This document shows positions 17,874 to 27,365 of a DNA stretch of 64,000 nucleotides, in pieces. Position 1 is the first letter of the stretch; each line of letters opens with the position of its first letter. A program made the translations under genes and the position numbers. The notes beneath the pieces were generated by a model. The model was not told the DNA's origin, made no database searches, and worked only from the letters and a program-made list of their open reading frames with translations. This DNA is from Clostridiales bacterium VE202-21 (GTDB taxonomy: Bacteria > Bacillota > Clostridia > Lachnospirales > Lachnospiraceae). The stretch is taken from assembly GCA_000509105.1 (NCBI GenBank), contig BAIF02000075.1:31930-95929 (forward strand), written 5' to 3'.

Positions 17874-18006
17874 AGGATTTTTTAAACACACGCAAGTTAA
17901 TTTTTTTGAAAATGGGCGGACCACACAAAAAGTGCCTGATTTACTCATTCGTTTTTTTTACCGCGCTTGTATTATACACTTATTAAAAGTAAAAGGAGAT
18001 TTCACA

Positions 18007-18768
18007 ATGACTGCATTATTAGTGGCTGAAGATGTAACGAAGACCTATGAAAAGGCGCAGTACCCAAGCCTGAATAAAGTATCCTTTCGCGTAGAAAGAG
18101 GGGAGTTTGTCGGCATTATGGGCGCCTCTGGTTCGGGGAAGACCACCCTGCTGAATGTCCTTTCTACCATAGATACGCCCACAAGCGGGAATATCTGGAT
18201 CAAAGGCGTTAACTTAAAGAAACTGGCAAACACAAGCGCTGCTGATTTTCGAAGGGACAATCTGGGATTTATCTTTCAGGAATATTTTCTACTGGACAGT
18301 CTTACCATCCGGGAAAATATATCTGTTCCCCTTACTTTAATGAAACTGCCGCCGGAACAAATCGAAAGTATGGTGTGGAACCTGGCTGGGAGATTTGGAA
18401 TAGCATCACAACTGAATAAATATCCGGGTGAACTGTCCGGCGGCCAGAGGCAGCGGGCGTCGGCAGCAAGGGCGATTGTGAAACAGCCGGAGATCTTATT
18501 TGCCGATGAGCCTACGGGGGCGCTGGATTCCAATTCGGCTACGGAATTGCTGAATACGTTGCAGGAAGCCAACCGGGAACTGCATACTACAATACTCATG
18601 GTAACCCATGACACTTACACTGCGAGCTTCGCCAGCCGTATATTGATATTTAAAGACGGCTGCATCATCCGGGAACTGTTCAAACGCGGCGGCAGACAGG
18701 AGTTCTATGACGCTATCTCCTCGGAAGCAGCTAAGCTCGATACTAGAAGGCAGGAGGAAAGGCAATGA
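18007..18768 (+). CDS. BceA-like ABC transporter ATP-binding protein
   Basis: ATPase of 253 residues of the peptide-antibiotic resistance exporter group (BceA/VraD/LolD-like). The Walker A motif GASGSGKTT lies near residue 39, the Q-loop in FIFQEYFLL, the signature LSGGQRQR and Walker B ILFADEPTGALDS. The start ATG 18007 follows AAAGGAG; longer upstream frames have no ribosome site. It overlaps its permease gene by four bases, so the two form one exporter, probably for removing cell-wall-active peptides from their targets. Confidence 0.9.
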   Translation: MTALLVAEDVTKTYEKAQYPSLNKVSFRVERGEFVGIMGASGSGKTTLLNVLSTIDTPTSGNIWIKGVNLKKLANTSAADFRRDNLGFIFQEYFLLDSLTIRENISVPLTLMKLPPEQIESMVWNLAGRFGIASQLNKYPGELSGGQRQRASAARAIVKQPEILFADEPTGALDSNSATELLNTLQEANRELHTTILMVTHDTYTASFASRILIFKDGCIIRELFKRGGRQEFYDAISSEAAKLDTRRQEERQ

Positions 18769-20774
18769 ATACCTTGACGGCAGCATATAAAAACCTGACA
18801 AAAAATGTTTCATATTATGCCCTCTATTTATTTTCTGTTTCCCTGGTGATTACAGTATTCTTCGCATTTACTTCGTTTTCAGTGGACCAGGTCATGCTTG
18901 ATAAAATATCAGCGGACGGGCGGGTAGAGTCCATGTGCAATACGATTTCTATATTTTTAATGGCATTTGTGGTGGTTTATATGGCTTATTCGAATCACTT
19001 TTTTCTAAAACGCCGTATAAAAGAACTTGGTGTCTACGCATTACTGGGGTATCGAAAGTCTTCCATATTATGCCTGCTGACTTTTGAAAATATTTTTATA
19101 AGCTGCGGTGCTTATTTGGCAGGAATCATCTTAGGAGCAGCCGCACATAAGGGGATTGTAAGCGGAATTACTGTGCTTCTGAAACTCGCGGTGGACGGTT
19201 CACAGATCCCGTTTTTTAATGCAAATGCCATGATGAAAACGGCCTGCTTTATTGCGCTGGTTGTTTGTGTTTTAACAGCATCAAATGCCAGATTTCTTTA
19301 TAAGGCATCTCTTATGGAAATGATACGCTTTGAAAAGAAAGCGGAAAAGAATTTGAAATGCCGCCGTCTGCCTGCTTTGCTTGGAATTGTAATGATAATA
19401 GCAGGCTATAGGCTGGCGCTGGATATTACCAGAGGCCCAAAGTCCGTCTGGAATTCTATCGGCTTTTATCCAGTTGGTATGCTGACTGCAATGCTTGTTG
19501 TAATGGGTACTATATTTTTTATTTCATCCTTTCTGCCTTATGTAATGAAAAGACGTAAAGGGAACAAACGGGCGTTTTACACAGAAACCAGAATCATTAC
19601 GATACCAAATTTTATATACCGCATCCGCTCTAACGCGAAGACCTTAATCATGCTGACATTGCTTTCTGCGGCTGTTTTAACGGTATCGGGTGTTATGGCA
19701 CTAACGGTATACTATCCAATCGCCGCAGTATCCCGCATTGCTCCATCGGAAATTGAGTTCAGGATGGAAGAGGAGACTCAGCTGGATAATGTCAAGCGGA
19801 TTGTCAGTAGGTATGCACCGGACGAAACAATTACATTTACGCAGACAGAGATCTATAAGGCGGCTTCTTCTGCTTCCGTGCTACCTGTGGAATATGGCGT
19901 CGGTTCTGCAAAAGGTGATGCCCAAAATGAAAAGATTGTACGGGAGCCAGGCTTTGAATGTATCTCATTCACAGACTATGTAACATTGCTGCGTGCACAG
20001 GGCAGGGAGGGGGTGATCGATTCCTTGCCCGGACTGACGGATGAGGAGTGTATTTTAGTAAAGTATCAGCCTGGAGGCGGGGGCAGTTCGGAGGCTGGGA
20101 AAAGTTATCCGTTAATAATAGGAGGGGAGGAGGCACCTCTGACGGTAAAAAAGGTAACGCTTGATAATCCATTGTCGTTCGCAAATAGTATTGGAACCTT
20201 GATTGTGAGCGACGAAATGTATGACCGGATCAGAGCGGCTGATGAACCAATGGCTAAAGTGATAAGTGTGAATGGGAAAGCGATAGAAGATAACGAAGCA
20301 TTGTACGGAGAAATCAGCAGTTTACTTGGAGGAAGCCCCTATTTACAGGGGCATTCACATAGGGTAAACGAACTGTTTTCCCTAAACAGCTCCACGTTCC
20401 TTCTGATTGGTTTTCTTGTGATTCTGTTCTTTATCGCGGCCGGAAGTATCTTGTATTTTAACAATATCGCTGCTGTTGCCGATACAAAATCCGACTATGA
20501 CATTCTGATTAAAATGGGGTATACGGGCAGGTTTATAAAAAAGATTATCAGGAAACAGGTGCTGGCCTTTTTTAGTATTCCATTTGGTCTTGGCCTGTTA
20601 GACTGTATTTTTGCGACAGCAGTATATAAGACAGGGTTAATGCAAAATCTGCTTGGCGACACCCTGATTCAATTTGTTCCAGTTGTAATTGCCGTGGTAG
20701 TGACAGCGCTTATTTATTTGATTTATTACTTTGTTACTGTCCGTACCTGCTTTCGGTTAGCCTGTATTAAATAA
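18765..20774 (+). CDS. BceB-like FtsX-family ABC transporter permease
   Basis: Permease of 669 residues with the BceB layout: a membrane segment near residues 20-40, three or so more to about 170, further segments around 210-310, a large extracellular domain at about 320-530, and three C-terminal membrane segments. FtsX-type domains flank the extracellular part. It forms a complex with the ATPase encoded just upstream. Unusually, the adjacent two-component system is of the LuxR type rather than the BceRS type that normally senses flux through these transporters. Confidence 0.88.
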   Translation: MNTLTAAYKNLTKNVSYYALYLFSVSLVITVFFAFTSFSVDQVMLDKISADGRVESMCNTISIFLMAFVVVYMAYSNHFFLKRRIKELGVYALLGYRKSSILCLLTFENIFISCGAYLAGIILGAAAHKGIVSGITVLLKLAVDGSQIPFFNANAMMKTACFIALVVCVLTASNARFLYKASLMEMIRFEKKAEKNLKCRRLPALLGIVMIIAGYRLALDITRGPKSVWNSIGFYPVGMLTAMLVVMGTIFFISSFLPYVMKRRKGNKRAFYTETRIITIPNFIYRIRSNAKTLIMLTLLSAAVLTVSGVMALTVYYPIAAVSRIAPSEIEFRMEEETQLDNVKRIVSRYAPDETITFTQTEIYKAASSASVLPVEYGVGSAKGDAQNEKIVREPGFECISFTDYVTLLRAQGREGVIDSLPGLTDEECILVKYQPGGGGSSEAGKSYPLIIGGEEAPLTVKKVTLDNPLSFANSIGTLIVSDEMYDRIRAADEPMAKVISVNGKAIEDNEALYGEISSLLGGSPYLQGHSHRVNELFSLNSSTFLLIGFLVILFFIAAGSILYFNNIAAVADTKSDYDILIKMGYTGRFIKKIIRKQVLAFFSIPFGLGLLDCIFATAVYKTGLMQNLLGDTLIQFVPVVIAVVVTALIYLIYYFVTVRTCFRLACIK

Positions 20775-20797
20775 TTTCGTAGAAATGGCGGGGACCA

Positions 20798-20806
20798 TGT
20801 TATAAT
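20798..20806 (+). promoter_or_regulatory. Extended -10 promoter of the two-component genes
   Basis: TGTTATAAT at 20798-20806 is a good extended -10 element with no clear -35 box, placed just before the kinase ribosome site AAGGAGGG. It may give the two-component genes transcription separate from the exporter. Confidence 0.5.
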
Positions 20807-20829
20807 GAGAAAAACAAAGGAGGGCAAAG

Positions 20830-22389
20830 ATGAAGAATACGGTATTGCAGCGGATATTTTTGGTAAACTATATTCTGCTTATCCTCTATATGAGCTGGCA
20901 TTTGAACGAGAGACAGACAGAGCTGGAGAGCAGAATCCCATTACTGCTCTCCTCGCTGCTGCTGATAGATATGACTTATATCAGTGCCTGTAATATCAAA
21001 GAAAATAAAGTTCTCTCCCTCTTCTGCGGCCTGCTTGCCATGGACGGCTGGTATGTACTTCTTTCCTTTGAAGAAAATATGGTGGAGAGCTTTGTTTACA
21101 ACGCCTTAAGCCCGATTATATGTCTCGTTTCCGTTAAATTTTTCCTGATGTTTCTGTTCCAGGGAAGCGGTTACCGATTCCGAAAGCCGGTCGATGTGAT
21201 ACTGCTGGGAACCTGTATCGGTTCGATCGCCGGTATCTGCATGCCGGACAGGATCTATGCAGGTTTGTATGGGCTGCAGTTTTTGGCGAGCGGGCTCTGC
21301 TGTTTGTTTATCATCATCGTTCATTGGAAACGGGCTGTGTTTGTGTTAAAAAGCGAATGGAAATGTATCCTGTTTTCTGCTGCAGTTATTGGGATATCGT
21401 TTTTCATTTATTTCATTACAACGGTAGATATTAAAAACCATATTTCAAATTTTGGAATATATCTCCCTATGCTTCTATTCTTTATCAGTGTCCACGGGAT
21501 TATACGAAAGGAGCATAGCAGTTACCCGATTTCAACCGTATTTAGCGGTATACAGGTTCTGGGAATCTTAGGTATGTCCCTGTCTTTGTTTGTTCTGATC
21601 ACTCTGTCTGCAGGCTGGGGGTATGAAGAACTGATGATTGCAGTGAATGTTTTGTTTGTTATCCTATATATGTGTAATATCATTTTGGGAAGGAATTTAA
21701 AACAAGGTGAAAGTAAGATGGCCAAGGAGAGCAAATACAATGCTGCCCTCCGTCAGCTTAGGCAAGAGGAACTGCTGAAAACAGAGTTCGCGAATTTTCT
21801 TCATAATGATGTGCTGCAGGATCTGCTTTCCATAAAAAATATGACGACAAAGGCACACCGGCCCGAAGTACGGGAGCTTATCATCGAAACGCTGGATAAG
21901 CTGAATATCCATATACGGGAGCAGATGCAGGATTATCATCCCGTTTTACTGAAAAACCTGACCGCTAAAGAGAACTATCAAAATCTGATAGAGGATGTTT
22001 CTCAGACTTTTCCGCAGCGGAATATTGCGGTATCCTTTGCGTGTGACGATACTTTATTTCTGGTGGAGCCTTATCAATTACTGGTCTATCGTCTGCTGAA
22101 AGAACTGCTGGCCAATGTTTACAAGCACTCGGACGGGAATCAGGCCTGGATAACGCTTATACAGGAAAATAGTATGATCGAACTTCATATCAGTGATAAT
22201 GGAAGCGCCCATGCAGACTCATTAATTTCTGCAGACAAAGGGAAGCATAAAGGGATCGCTTCTGCCGCAGAGCAGGTAAATTATATGGAAGGCACGATGC
22301 AGATTTCAGACAACGCCCCGCAGGGGATCTGCATACACATTAGGATTCCGATGAAAGGAGAGGGTTCTTATCAATATTTTGTTAGTTGA
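20830..22389 (+). CDS. Membrane sensor histidine kinase (NarX/DesK-like, LuxR-partner type)
   Basis: Kinase of 519 residues. The first 290 residues are mostly hydrophobic, with about eight or nine membrane segments. The dimerisation/phospho-acceptor motif follows (ANFLHNDVLQDLLSIKN), then a HATPase domain with LLKELLANVYKHSD and DNGSAHADS. This HisKA_3-like arrangement pairs with LuxR-type regulators, as encoded downstream. It probably senses membrane or envelope conditions and may regulate the adjacent exporter. Confidence 0.85.
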   Translation: MKNTVLQRIFLVNYILLILYMSWHLNERQTELESRIPLLLSSLLLIDMTYISACNIKENKVLSLFCGLLAMDGWYVLLSFEENMVESFVYNALSPIICLVSVKFFLMFLFQGSGYRFRKPVDVILLGTCIGSIAGICMPDRIYAGLYGLQFLASGLCCLFIIIVHWKRAVFVLKSEWKCILFSAAVIGISFFIYFITTVDIKNHISNFGIYLPMLLFFISVHGIIRKEHSSYPISTVFSGIQVLGILGMSLSLFVLITLSAGWGYEELMIAVNVLFVILYMCNIILGRNLKQGESKMAKESKYNAALRQLRQEELLKTEFANFLHNDVLQDLLSIKNMTTKAHRPEVRELIIETLDKLNIHIREQMQDYHPVLLKNLTAKENYQNLIEDVSQTFPQRNIAVSFACDDTLFLVEPYQLLVYRLLKELLANVYKHSDGNQAWITLIQENSMIELHISDNGSAHADSLISADKGKHKGIASAAEQVNYMEGTMQISDNAPQGICIHIRIPMKGEGSYQYFVS

Positions 22390-22981
22390 TGATCATTTAT
22401 TATTTGTAAAAAGCCTTTCCGTGGCCTTGGATGAGTATAAGGAGATCAAACATTTTTATTCGACCCAGGATATTGACGGGCTGGATAAGATCGTCCGGGA
22501 GCGGAATATTGACATCGTCCTGATGGATATCAACCTCGGCACCCTTAGCGATACGGATGGTCTGGAGACCGCGGCACACCTGAGAAAATCAAATCCAGGG
22601 GTAAAAATAGTGATACTAACGGGGTACGACCTGCCTGTGTACAGGCATGAGGCGAAAAAGAATGGAATCAACGGATTTCTGAATAAAAATATCAGTCCCG
22701 ATGATTTGGTCGCGTCCTTAATCCGCGTTTTTGGGGGTGCAGCCTGTTTTCCTGAGGAAAGAGGCGGCCTGATCATCGAGGATTTAACGGGGATGGAGCG
22801 GAAGATACTGCAGATCATGAGCAGCGGAAAAAAACGAAAATGTGCCGCAGATGAGCTGTTTATCAGTGAAAGAACGCTTTCGAACCATTTGCAGCATATT
22901 TTTGAAAAGCTGGAGGTTTCCTCTGTTGTGGAAGCAGTCACTAAGGCAATTCAGCTTGGCTATATACCGCCAATCTGCTGA
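22379..22981 (+). CDS. LuxR/NarL-type response regulator
   Basis: Response regulator of about 200 residues: a receiver domain (LLVDDH, phospho-acceptor in IVLMDINLG, conserved Lys in GFLNKNIS) and a C-terminal LuxR-type helix-turn-helix (ERTLSNHLQHIFEKLEVSS). It overlaps the kinase gene. The start is unusual. The frame has no ATG or GTG near the AAAGGAG site at 22354-22360, and the candidates are TTG 22379, 18 bases from that site, or a rare ATC/ATT codon at 22370-22378, which would give the typical INILLVDD beginning. Confidence 0.85.
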   Translation: MLVDDHLLFVKSLSVALDEYKEIKHFYSTQDIDGLDKIVRERNIDIVLMDINLGTLSDTDGLETAAHLRKSNPGVKIVILTGYDLPVYRHEAKKNGINGFLNKNISPDDLVASLIRVFGGAACFPEERGGLIIEDLTGMERKILQIMSSGKKRKCAADELFISERTLSNHLQHIFEKLEVSSVVEAVTKAIQLGYIPPIC

Positions 22982-23032
22982 ATCGTAATAATTCTGACAG
23001 GCCTGAACTTTTATTCTGAACCCCCTTTGTGT

Positions 23033-24382
23033 TTATATTTTCATCTTCTTTATTCTATAGAAGTAATAGCAGATAAATAATATAGAAGTCATAATCCACG
23101 TAATCGGATAACTGAATATAATTGCCGATATGGTGGGCTGGATTTTGAGGGCGCCGACGATCCAGAGAACCCTTAGAAGGCAGACTCCGCACAGGGTGAT
23201 GATCATAGGAATGATTACATCCCCGATGCCGCGCAGAGAACCGGAGAGGATCTCAATGAATACGAAGGTAATATACCACGGAGTCACCTGCAAAAGCATT
23301 TCTGTACCGATCCGTATAACTTCGGTATCCGTGGTGAACAGCCGGAACAAGGGAACCCGTGCCGCAATCAGAAAGACGACGAGGGCCGCGGAGACCAAAA
23401 AATCTATGCCCAGGCTGACGCAGGTGATTTTCCGGATCCGGCCATTCTTACGAGCTCCGTAATTCTGCCCCACAAATGTGGTGATGGAGATACCGAATGC
23501 GCTGCTAACCATCCAGAAAACAGCATCTAATTTTCCAAATACAGACCAGGCCGCAGCAGTATCGGTGCCGAAACCGTTCAAAGCAGCCTGAATGATGACG
23601 TTGGTAATGCTGTACATAACGGCCTCAACACCGGCGGGGATTCCGATGCGGAGCTGTGATTTCATTACAGAGCCGTGGAAACGGATCCGGCGGAGGAAAA
23701 GCCGGAGGATGCCTTCCGCTTTCATCAGTTTATGCGTGACAAGAGCGGCGCTGAAAGCCTGGGAAAGGAAGGTGGCCAGCGCCACACCCAGTACACCCAT
23801 GCGGAAGATGACTACAAAGGCTGCATCCAGTACGATATTCAGAAAACAGCAGATAATCAGGTAATACAAAGGGTGTCTGGAGTCCCCAACCGCGCGCAGG
23901 ATGCTGGAGCCCATATTAAAAATAAAGACGAAGAGAATGCCCGCAAAGTAGATGCGCAGATACAGAATAGAATCAGCCATGATTTCGGCAGGGGTGTGCA
24001 TCCAGGACAGCATGGACGGAGCAAGTACAATGCCGAGAATACTGATTATAATACTTCCCATGATTGAGAAAGCATAGGCCGTATGCAGGCTCTGCCTCAC
24101 AGAACGTTCATCCTGTGCTCCGAAAAACTGTGCGATTACAACAGAAGCACCGGAGGAAAGTCCAGTGAAAAAGCCCACGATCAGGGCAATAATCTGTGCG
24201 GAAGACCCGCCCACGCTGGCCAGAGCCTCTTTCCCCACAAAATGCCCCACGATTACGGTGTCAATGGTGTTGTACAGCTGCTGGAAAAATGTACCGAATA
24301 CAATCGGAAAAAAGAAAAGAAGAAGCTGTCTCCAGATGACACCCTCCGTGATTTGATTCGTAGTTTGACTGCCCCGCTTCAT
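23033..24382 (-). CDS. MATE family multidrug exporter
   Basis: Integral membrane protein of about 449 residues with twelve predicted membrane segments, matching MATE/NorM/DinF exporters: PIVFGTFFQQLYNTIDTVIV near the start, GSSAQIIALIVGFFTGLSSG and the pseudo-repeated second half with NYGARKNGRI. It would export cationic drugs or metabolites using a Na or H gradient. The ATG at 24382 has a GTGAGG ribosome site; an upstream ATG (24397) has none. The gene is convergent with the LuxR-type regulator. Confidence 0.9.
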   Translation of the reverse strand: MKRGSQTTNQITEGVIWRQLLLFFFPIVFGTFFQQLYNTIDTVIVGHFVGKEALASVGGSSAQIIALIVGFFTGLSSGASVVIAQFFGAQDERSVRQSLHTAYAFSIMGSIIISILGIVLAPSMLSWMHTPAEIMADSILYLRIYFAGILFVFIFNMGSSILRAVGDSRHPLYYLIICCFLNIVLDAAFVVIFRMGVLGVALATFLSQAFSAALVTHKLMKAEGILRLFLRRIRFHGSVMKSQLRIGIPAGVEAVMYSITNVIIQAALNGFGTDTAAAWSVFGKLDAVFWMVSSAFGISITTFVGQNYGARKNGRIRKITCVSLGIDFLVSAALVVFLIAARVPLFRLFTTDTEVIRIGTEMLLQVTPWYITFVFIEILSGSLRGIGDVIIPMIITLCGVCLLRVLWIVGALKIQPTISAIIFSYPITWIMTSILFICYYFYRIKKMKI

Positions 24383-24563
24383 AAAAACCTCACTCATTTT
24401 TCTTATGTATATGTCATGTTTCCCAACTTAACAACGATACTATATCATGAAATACATCTGCTGTCGATAGGGCCTTGGAGCTCTTTACGCATGAATATTG
24501 AGTGCAGACTACTATAGTTTATGGTATGATAAAATATATTTGATGAAAGAGAGGGTAAACATA

Positions 24564-25040
24564 ATGCCGCGAATGAGAAGAAGAGACCGTGAAATTGAGA
24601 GCCGGGAAGAGATACTCCATGTATTGGATACATGTAAGGTCGTACATCTGGCCATGTATGATGAAGATGGGATTTATATGCTGCCCATGAATTTTGGATA
24701 TACATACGAAGACAATAACCTGGTAATTTATATCCATGCAGCACTAGAGGGCAAAAAGCTGGATCTGCTAAGAAAAAATCCTAATGTGGGATTTGAACTG
24801 GACTGTGACCATGAACTGATAGAAGGAAGAGTCCCATGCCAGTATGGATTCCGATACGCCAGCCTGGTGGGAAAAGGTGTGGCCGAGTTTGTGGAAGAGC
24901 CGCAGGAGAAGATGGAGGCATTGAGTATACTAATGAAATGCCAGACGGGAAAAGACTTTGAATTTACCGAGCGGCTTGTCACAATTGTGTCAGTTATTAA
25001 AATAACGGCAAAAGAACTGACTGGAAAACGGAGAGAATAG
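24564..25040 (+). CDS. Pyridoxamine 5'-phosphate oxidase-like flavin-binding protein
   Basis: Small protein of 158 residues of the PPOX/Nim-type split-barrel flavoprotein family. It shows the N-terminal MRRRDREIESREEILHVLDT, the core YMLPMNFGYTYED, the flavin-contact segment LVIYIHAALEGKK and VGFELDC. Members bind FMN or heme and often reduce xenobiotics such as nitroimidazoles; the substrate here is not known. ATG 24564 follows GAGGG by eight bases. Divergent from the MATE gene, so the two share a control region. Confidence 0.85.
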   Translation: MPRMRRRDREIESREEILHVLDTCKVVHLAMYDEDGIYMLPMNFGYTYEDNNLVIYIHAALEGKKLDLLRKNPNVGFELDCDHELIEGRVPCQYGFRYASLVGKGVAEFVEEPQEKMEALSILMKCQTGKDFEFTERLVTIVSVIKITAKELTGKRRE

Positions 25041-25083
25041 AAACGGTAGGCAAAGGGGTCTGACCCCTTTGCCTACCGTTTTC
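25041..25083 (+). terminator. Intrinsic terminator with long perfect stem
   Basis: Nearly the whole 25041-25080 segment is one inverted repeat with a central CTG turn, followed by TTTT. It directly follows the flavoprotein stop codon. Confidence 0.85.
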
Positions 25084-25142
25084 AGAATTGTTTTACAATT
25101 ACGATTTTACAAATTTCTTACAAAATCTTGAATTCTATTTGA

Positions 25143-25183
25143 TTGTTTATTAAAAAACAGACTGCTATAATTTCCGTAGTCTG
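25143..25183 (+). promoter_or_regulatory. Promoter of phnWX with an inverted repeat around the -10 box
   Basis: TTGTTT (25143-25148) and TATAAT (25166-25171) are 17 bases apart, and TGC before the -10 makes it an extended -10 promoter. The repeats CAGACT (25158-25163) and AGTCTG (25178-25183) flank the -10 box, as an operator would. Confidence 0.6.
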
Positions 25184-25229
25184 GATTTTTACTGATAGAA
25201 GATACAAAGATTGAGAGGAGATTTATAAA

Positions 25230-26330
25230 ATGAAGAATTACAAATTGCTGACTCCGGGTCCGCTGACGACCACAGACAGTGTAAAGAAAGAAATGCTGTT
25301 CGATCACTGCACCTGGGATGATGATTATAAATCAATTACACAGGATATTCGGAAAAAGCTTCTGGAGCTGGCACATGTTTCTGAGGAGGAGTATACGGTT
25401 GTCCTGATGCAGGGGAGCGGAACTTTTGGCGTGGAAGCGGTTTTGACCAGTGTGATAGCAAATGATGATAAGCTGTTAATTATTGCCAATGGCGCTTACG
25501 GCGAACGAATGGCGGATATCGCAGCGCATGCTGGTATTTGTCACGTTGTGTACAATGAAGTTTACTATAAAGTACCGGATGCGCAGAAGATTGCAGATAT
25601 TCTCGACAACGATCCATCCATTACCCACGTATCCATGGTTCACAGTGAGACAACTTCCGGCATCCTCAATGATATTGAAGCAGTCGCTAAGGCTGTGAAA
25701 GCAAGGAACCGTACGATGATAGTGGATGCAATGAGCAGTTTTGGAGGAGTGGATATTCCTGTAGGCGAGTGGGGAATCGACTTTATAATCAGCAGTGCGA
25801 ACAAATGCATTCAGGGAGTGCCGGGATTCTCATTTATCATTGCAGACAGAGAAAAACTGATCGCAAGCAAAGGGAAAGCGAGAAGCCTTTCACTGGATTT
25901 ATACGACCAGTGGGAGACAATGAACAAAGACGGAAAGTGGCGCTTTACCTCCCCAACACATGTGGTTCTGGCATTTTCACAAGCACTGAAGGAAATGGAG
26001 GAAGAAGGAGGGATCCCGGCAAGAAGCAGGCGTTATACCGAGAATAACAGGCTTCTGATTGAAAAGATGGCGGAGCTTGGAATCCATCCGTATATAGAAG
26101 CGGAACATCAGGGGCCAATCATCACAACTTTCTGCTATCCGGAGAACCACACGTTTTCTTTTACAGAAATGTATACATACATCAAAGACCGCGGATATGC
26201 AATTTATCCCGGAAAGGTAACAGAGGCGGATACATTCCGTATCGGTAATATCGGAGAGATATACAGAGACGACATTTTGAAACTGATGGAGATTATAACG
26301 GAATTTCTGAGGGAGAGCAGCCATGAATAA
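25230..26330 (+). CDS. phnW: 2-aminoethylphosphonate-pyruvate aminotransferase
   Basis: PLP enzyme of 366 residues that converts 2-aminoethylphosphonate plus pyruvate to phosphonoacetaldehyde and alanine. Motifs: the LLTPGPLTTTDSVKKEML start typical of PhnW, QGSGTFGVEAVLTS, the cofactor aspartate in IVDAMSSFGGVD, the Schiff-base lysine K192 in SSANKCIQGVPGF, and the VTEADTFRIGNIGEIY tail. It overlaps phnX by eight bases, the standard phnWX arrangement. No phosphonate transporter lies next to it. Confidence 0.95.
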   Translation: MKNYKLLTPGPLTTTDSVKKEMLFDHCTWDDDYKSITQDIRKKLLELAHVSEEEYTVVLMQGSGTFGVEAVLTSVIANDDKLLIIANGAYGERMADIAAHAGICHVVYNEVYYKVPDAQKIADILDNDPSITHVSMVHSETTSGILNDIEAVAKAVKARNRTMIVDAMSSFGGVDIPVGEWGIDFIISSANKCIQGVPGFSFIIADREKLIASKGKARSLSLDLYDQWETMNKDGKWRFTSPTHVVLAFSQALKEMEEEGGIPARSRRYTENNRLLIEKMAELGIHPYIEAEHQGPIITTFCYPENHTFSFTEMYTYIKDRGYAIYPGKVTEADTFRIGNIGEIYRDDILKLMEIITEFLRESSHE

Positions 26331-27131
26331 AAATATAGAGGCAGTTATATTTGACTGGGCGGGAACAACGGTAGATTACGGCTGTTTTGCACCGGTAAAA
26401 GCATTTGCCGAGGTATTCAGACAGGCAGGAATTGAGCCCACAATGGACGAGGTAAGAGAGCCAATGGGAATGCTGAAAAGAGATCATATTAAAACAATGC
26501 TGGAAATGCCAAGAATCCGTGATTATGGGAAAAGAAGTACGAAAAATCCCCATCAGAGGCGGATATCGATCAATTATATGCGTCCTTTGAAGATAAATTA
26601 CTGGGAATACTGGATGAATTTGCCGATCCCAAGCCACACGTACTGGAAACTACAGCCAGGCTGCGTGAACTGGGAATCAAAATAGGCTCCACTACAGGCT
26701 ATACAGACGAAATGATGCAGATCGTCGTGCAAAAAGCCAGAGAGGCAGGATATGAACCGGATGCATGGTTCAGCCCCAATTCCGTCGGAAATGCAGGGCG
26801 CCCCTACCCGTATATGATCTTCAAAAACATGGAAGTTCTCAGAGTAAAATCCATAGATCATGTCATCAAGGTAGGAGACACCATATCTGACATCAAAGAA
26901 GGAAAAAATGCAGGCGTCTATACCATAGGAGTAGTAGAAGGCAGCTCAGAAATGGGCCTGACAGAATCTGAATACAACGCACTGCCGGAGGCAGAAAAAA
27001 AAGATAGAGCAGAGGCAGTAACCAGCAGATTCATGGATGCAGGCGCAGACGCAGTAATCCTGAATATGAACGAGCTGCTGGAAATTGAAATGTTTAGGGA
27101 GATGGCTAAGGGTCGCTGTGCGGAATCGTGA
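26323..27131 (+). CDS. phnX: Phosphonoacetaldehyde hydrolase (frameshifted)
   Basis: HAD-superfamily enzyme that breaks the C-P bond of phosphonoacetaldehyde to give acetaldehyde and phosphate. The nucleophile lies in FDWAGTT (D11), the Schiff-base lysine in MGMLKRDHI (K52), and later motifs include GSTTGYTDEMM and VKVGDT/DIKEGKNAG. The frame breaks at 26526-26527: one missing T would restore RDYWEKKYEK. The 3' end is also odd. The last residues are encoded by the left arm of a long inverted repeat (27115-27365), so the natural C-terminus may have been replaced. Without correction the enzyme would be truncated. Confidence 0.85.
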
Positions 27132-27365
27132 CAGGACTCTTTTGGATGCGGAATTGTGGTGTAACAGCCGCTAATCAAAATAAAAGCCAACATGATGAAT
27201 ACCGCCGACAAACACGGGAATGCAGGATGCATTCCCGTATAAGTCGGCTTGAAAGCAGGGCTGGAGGCCCTGCTTTCAATTCATATGTTGGCTTTCATTT
27301 TGATGAAGCGGCTGTTACACCACAAAAGACGCATCCAAAAGAGTCCTGTCACGATTCCGCACAGC
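27115..27365. repeat. Long inverted-repeat element with three-way-junction fold
   Basis: The arms 27115-27200 and 27279-27365 are complementary over about 85 bp: 36 bp perfect at the outside (27115-27150 with 27330-27365), then 19 bp and about 26 bp with small gaps. Between them lie two hairpins. The first is two-tiered (27204-27209 with 27243-27248, inside it 27214-27224 with 27228-27238, containing CGGGAA/TTCCCG). The second is 27251-27261 with 27267-27277. The element has no open reading frame of note and no clear target duplication. It overlaps the end of phnX. A second element of the same design lies at 49369-49657. Confidence 0.8.
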
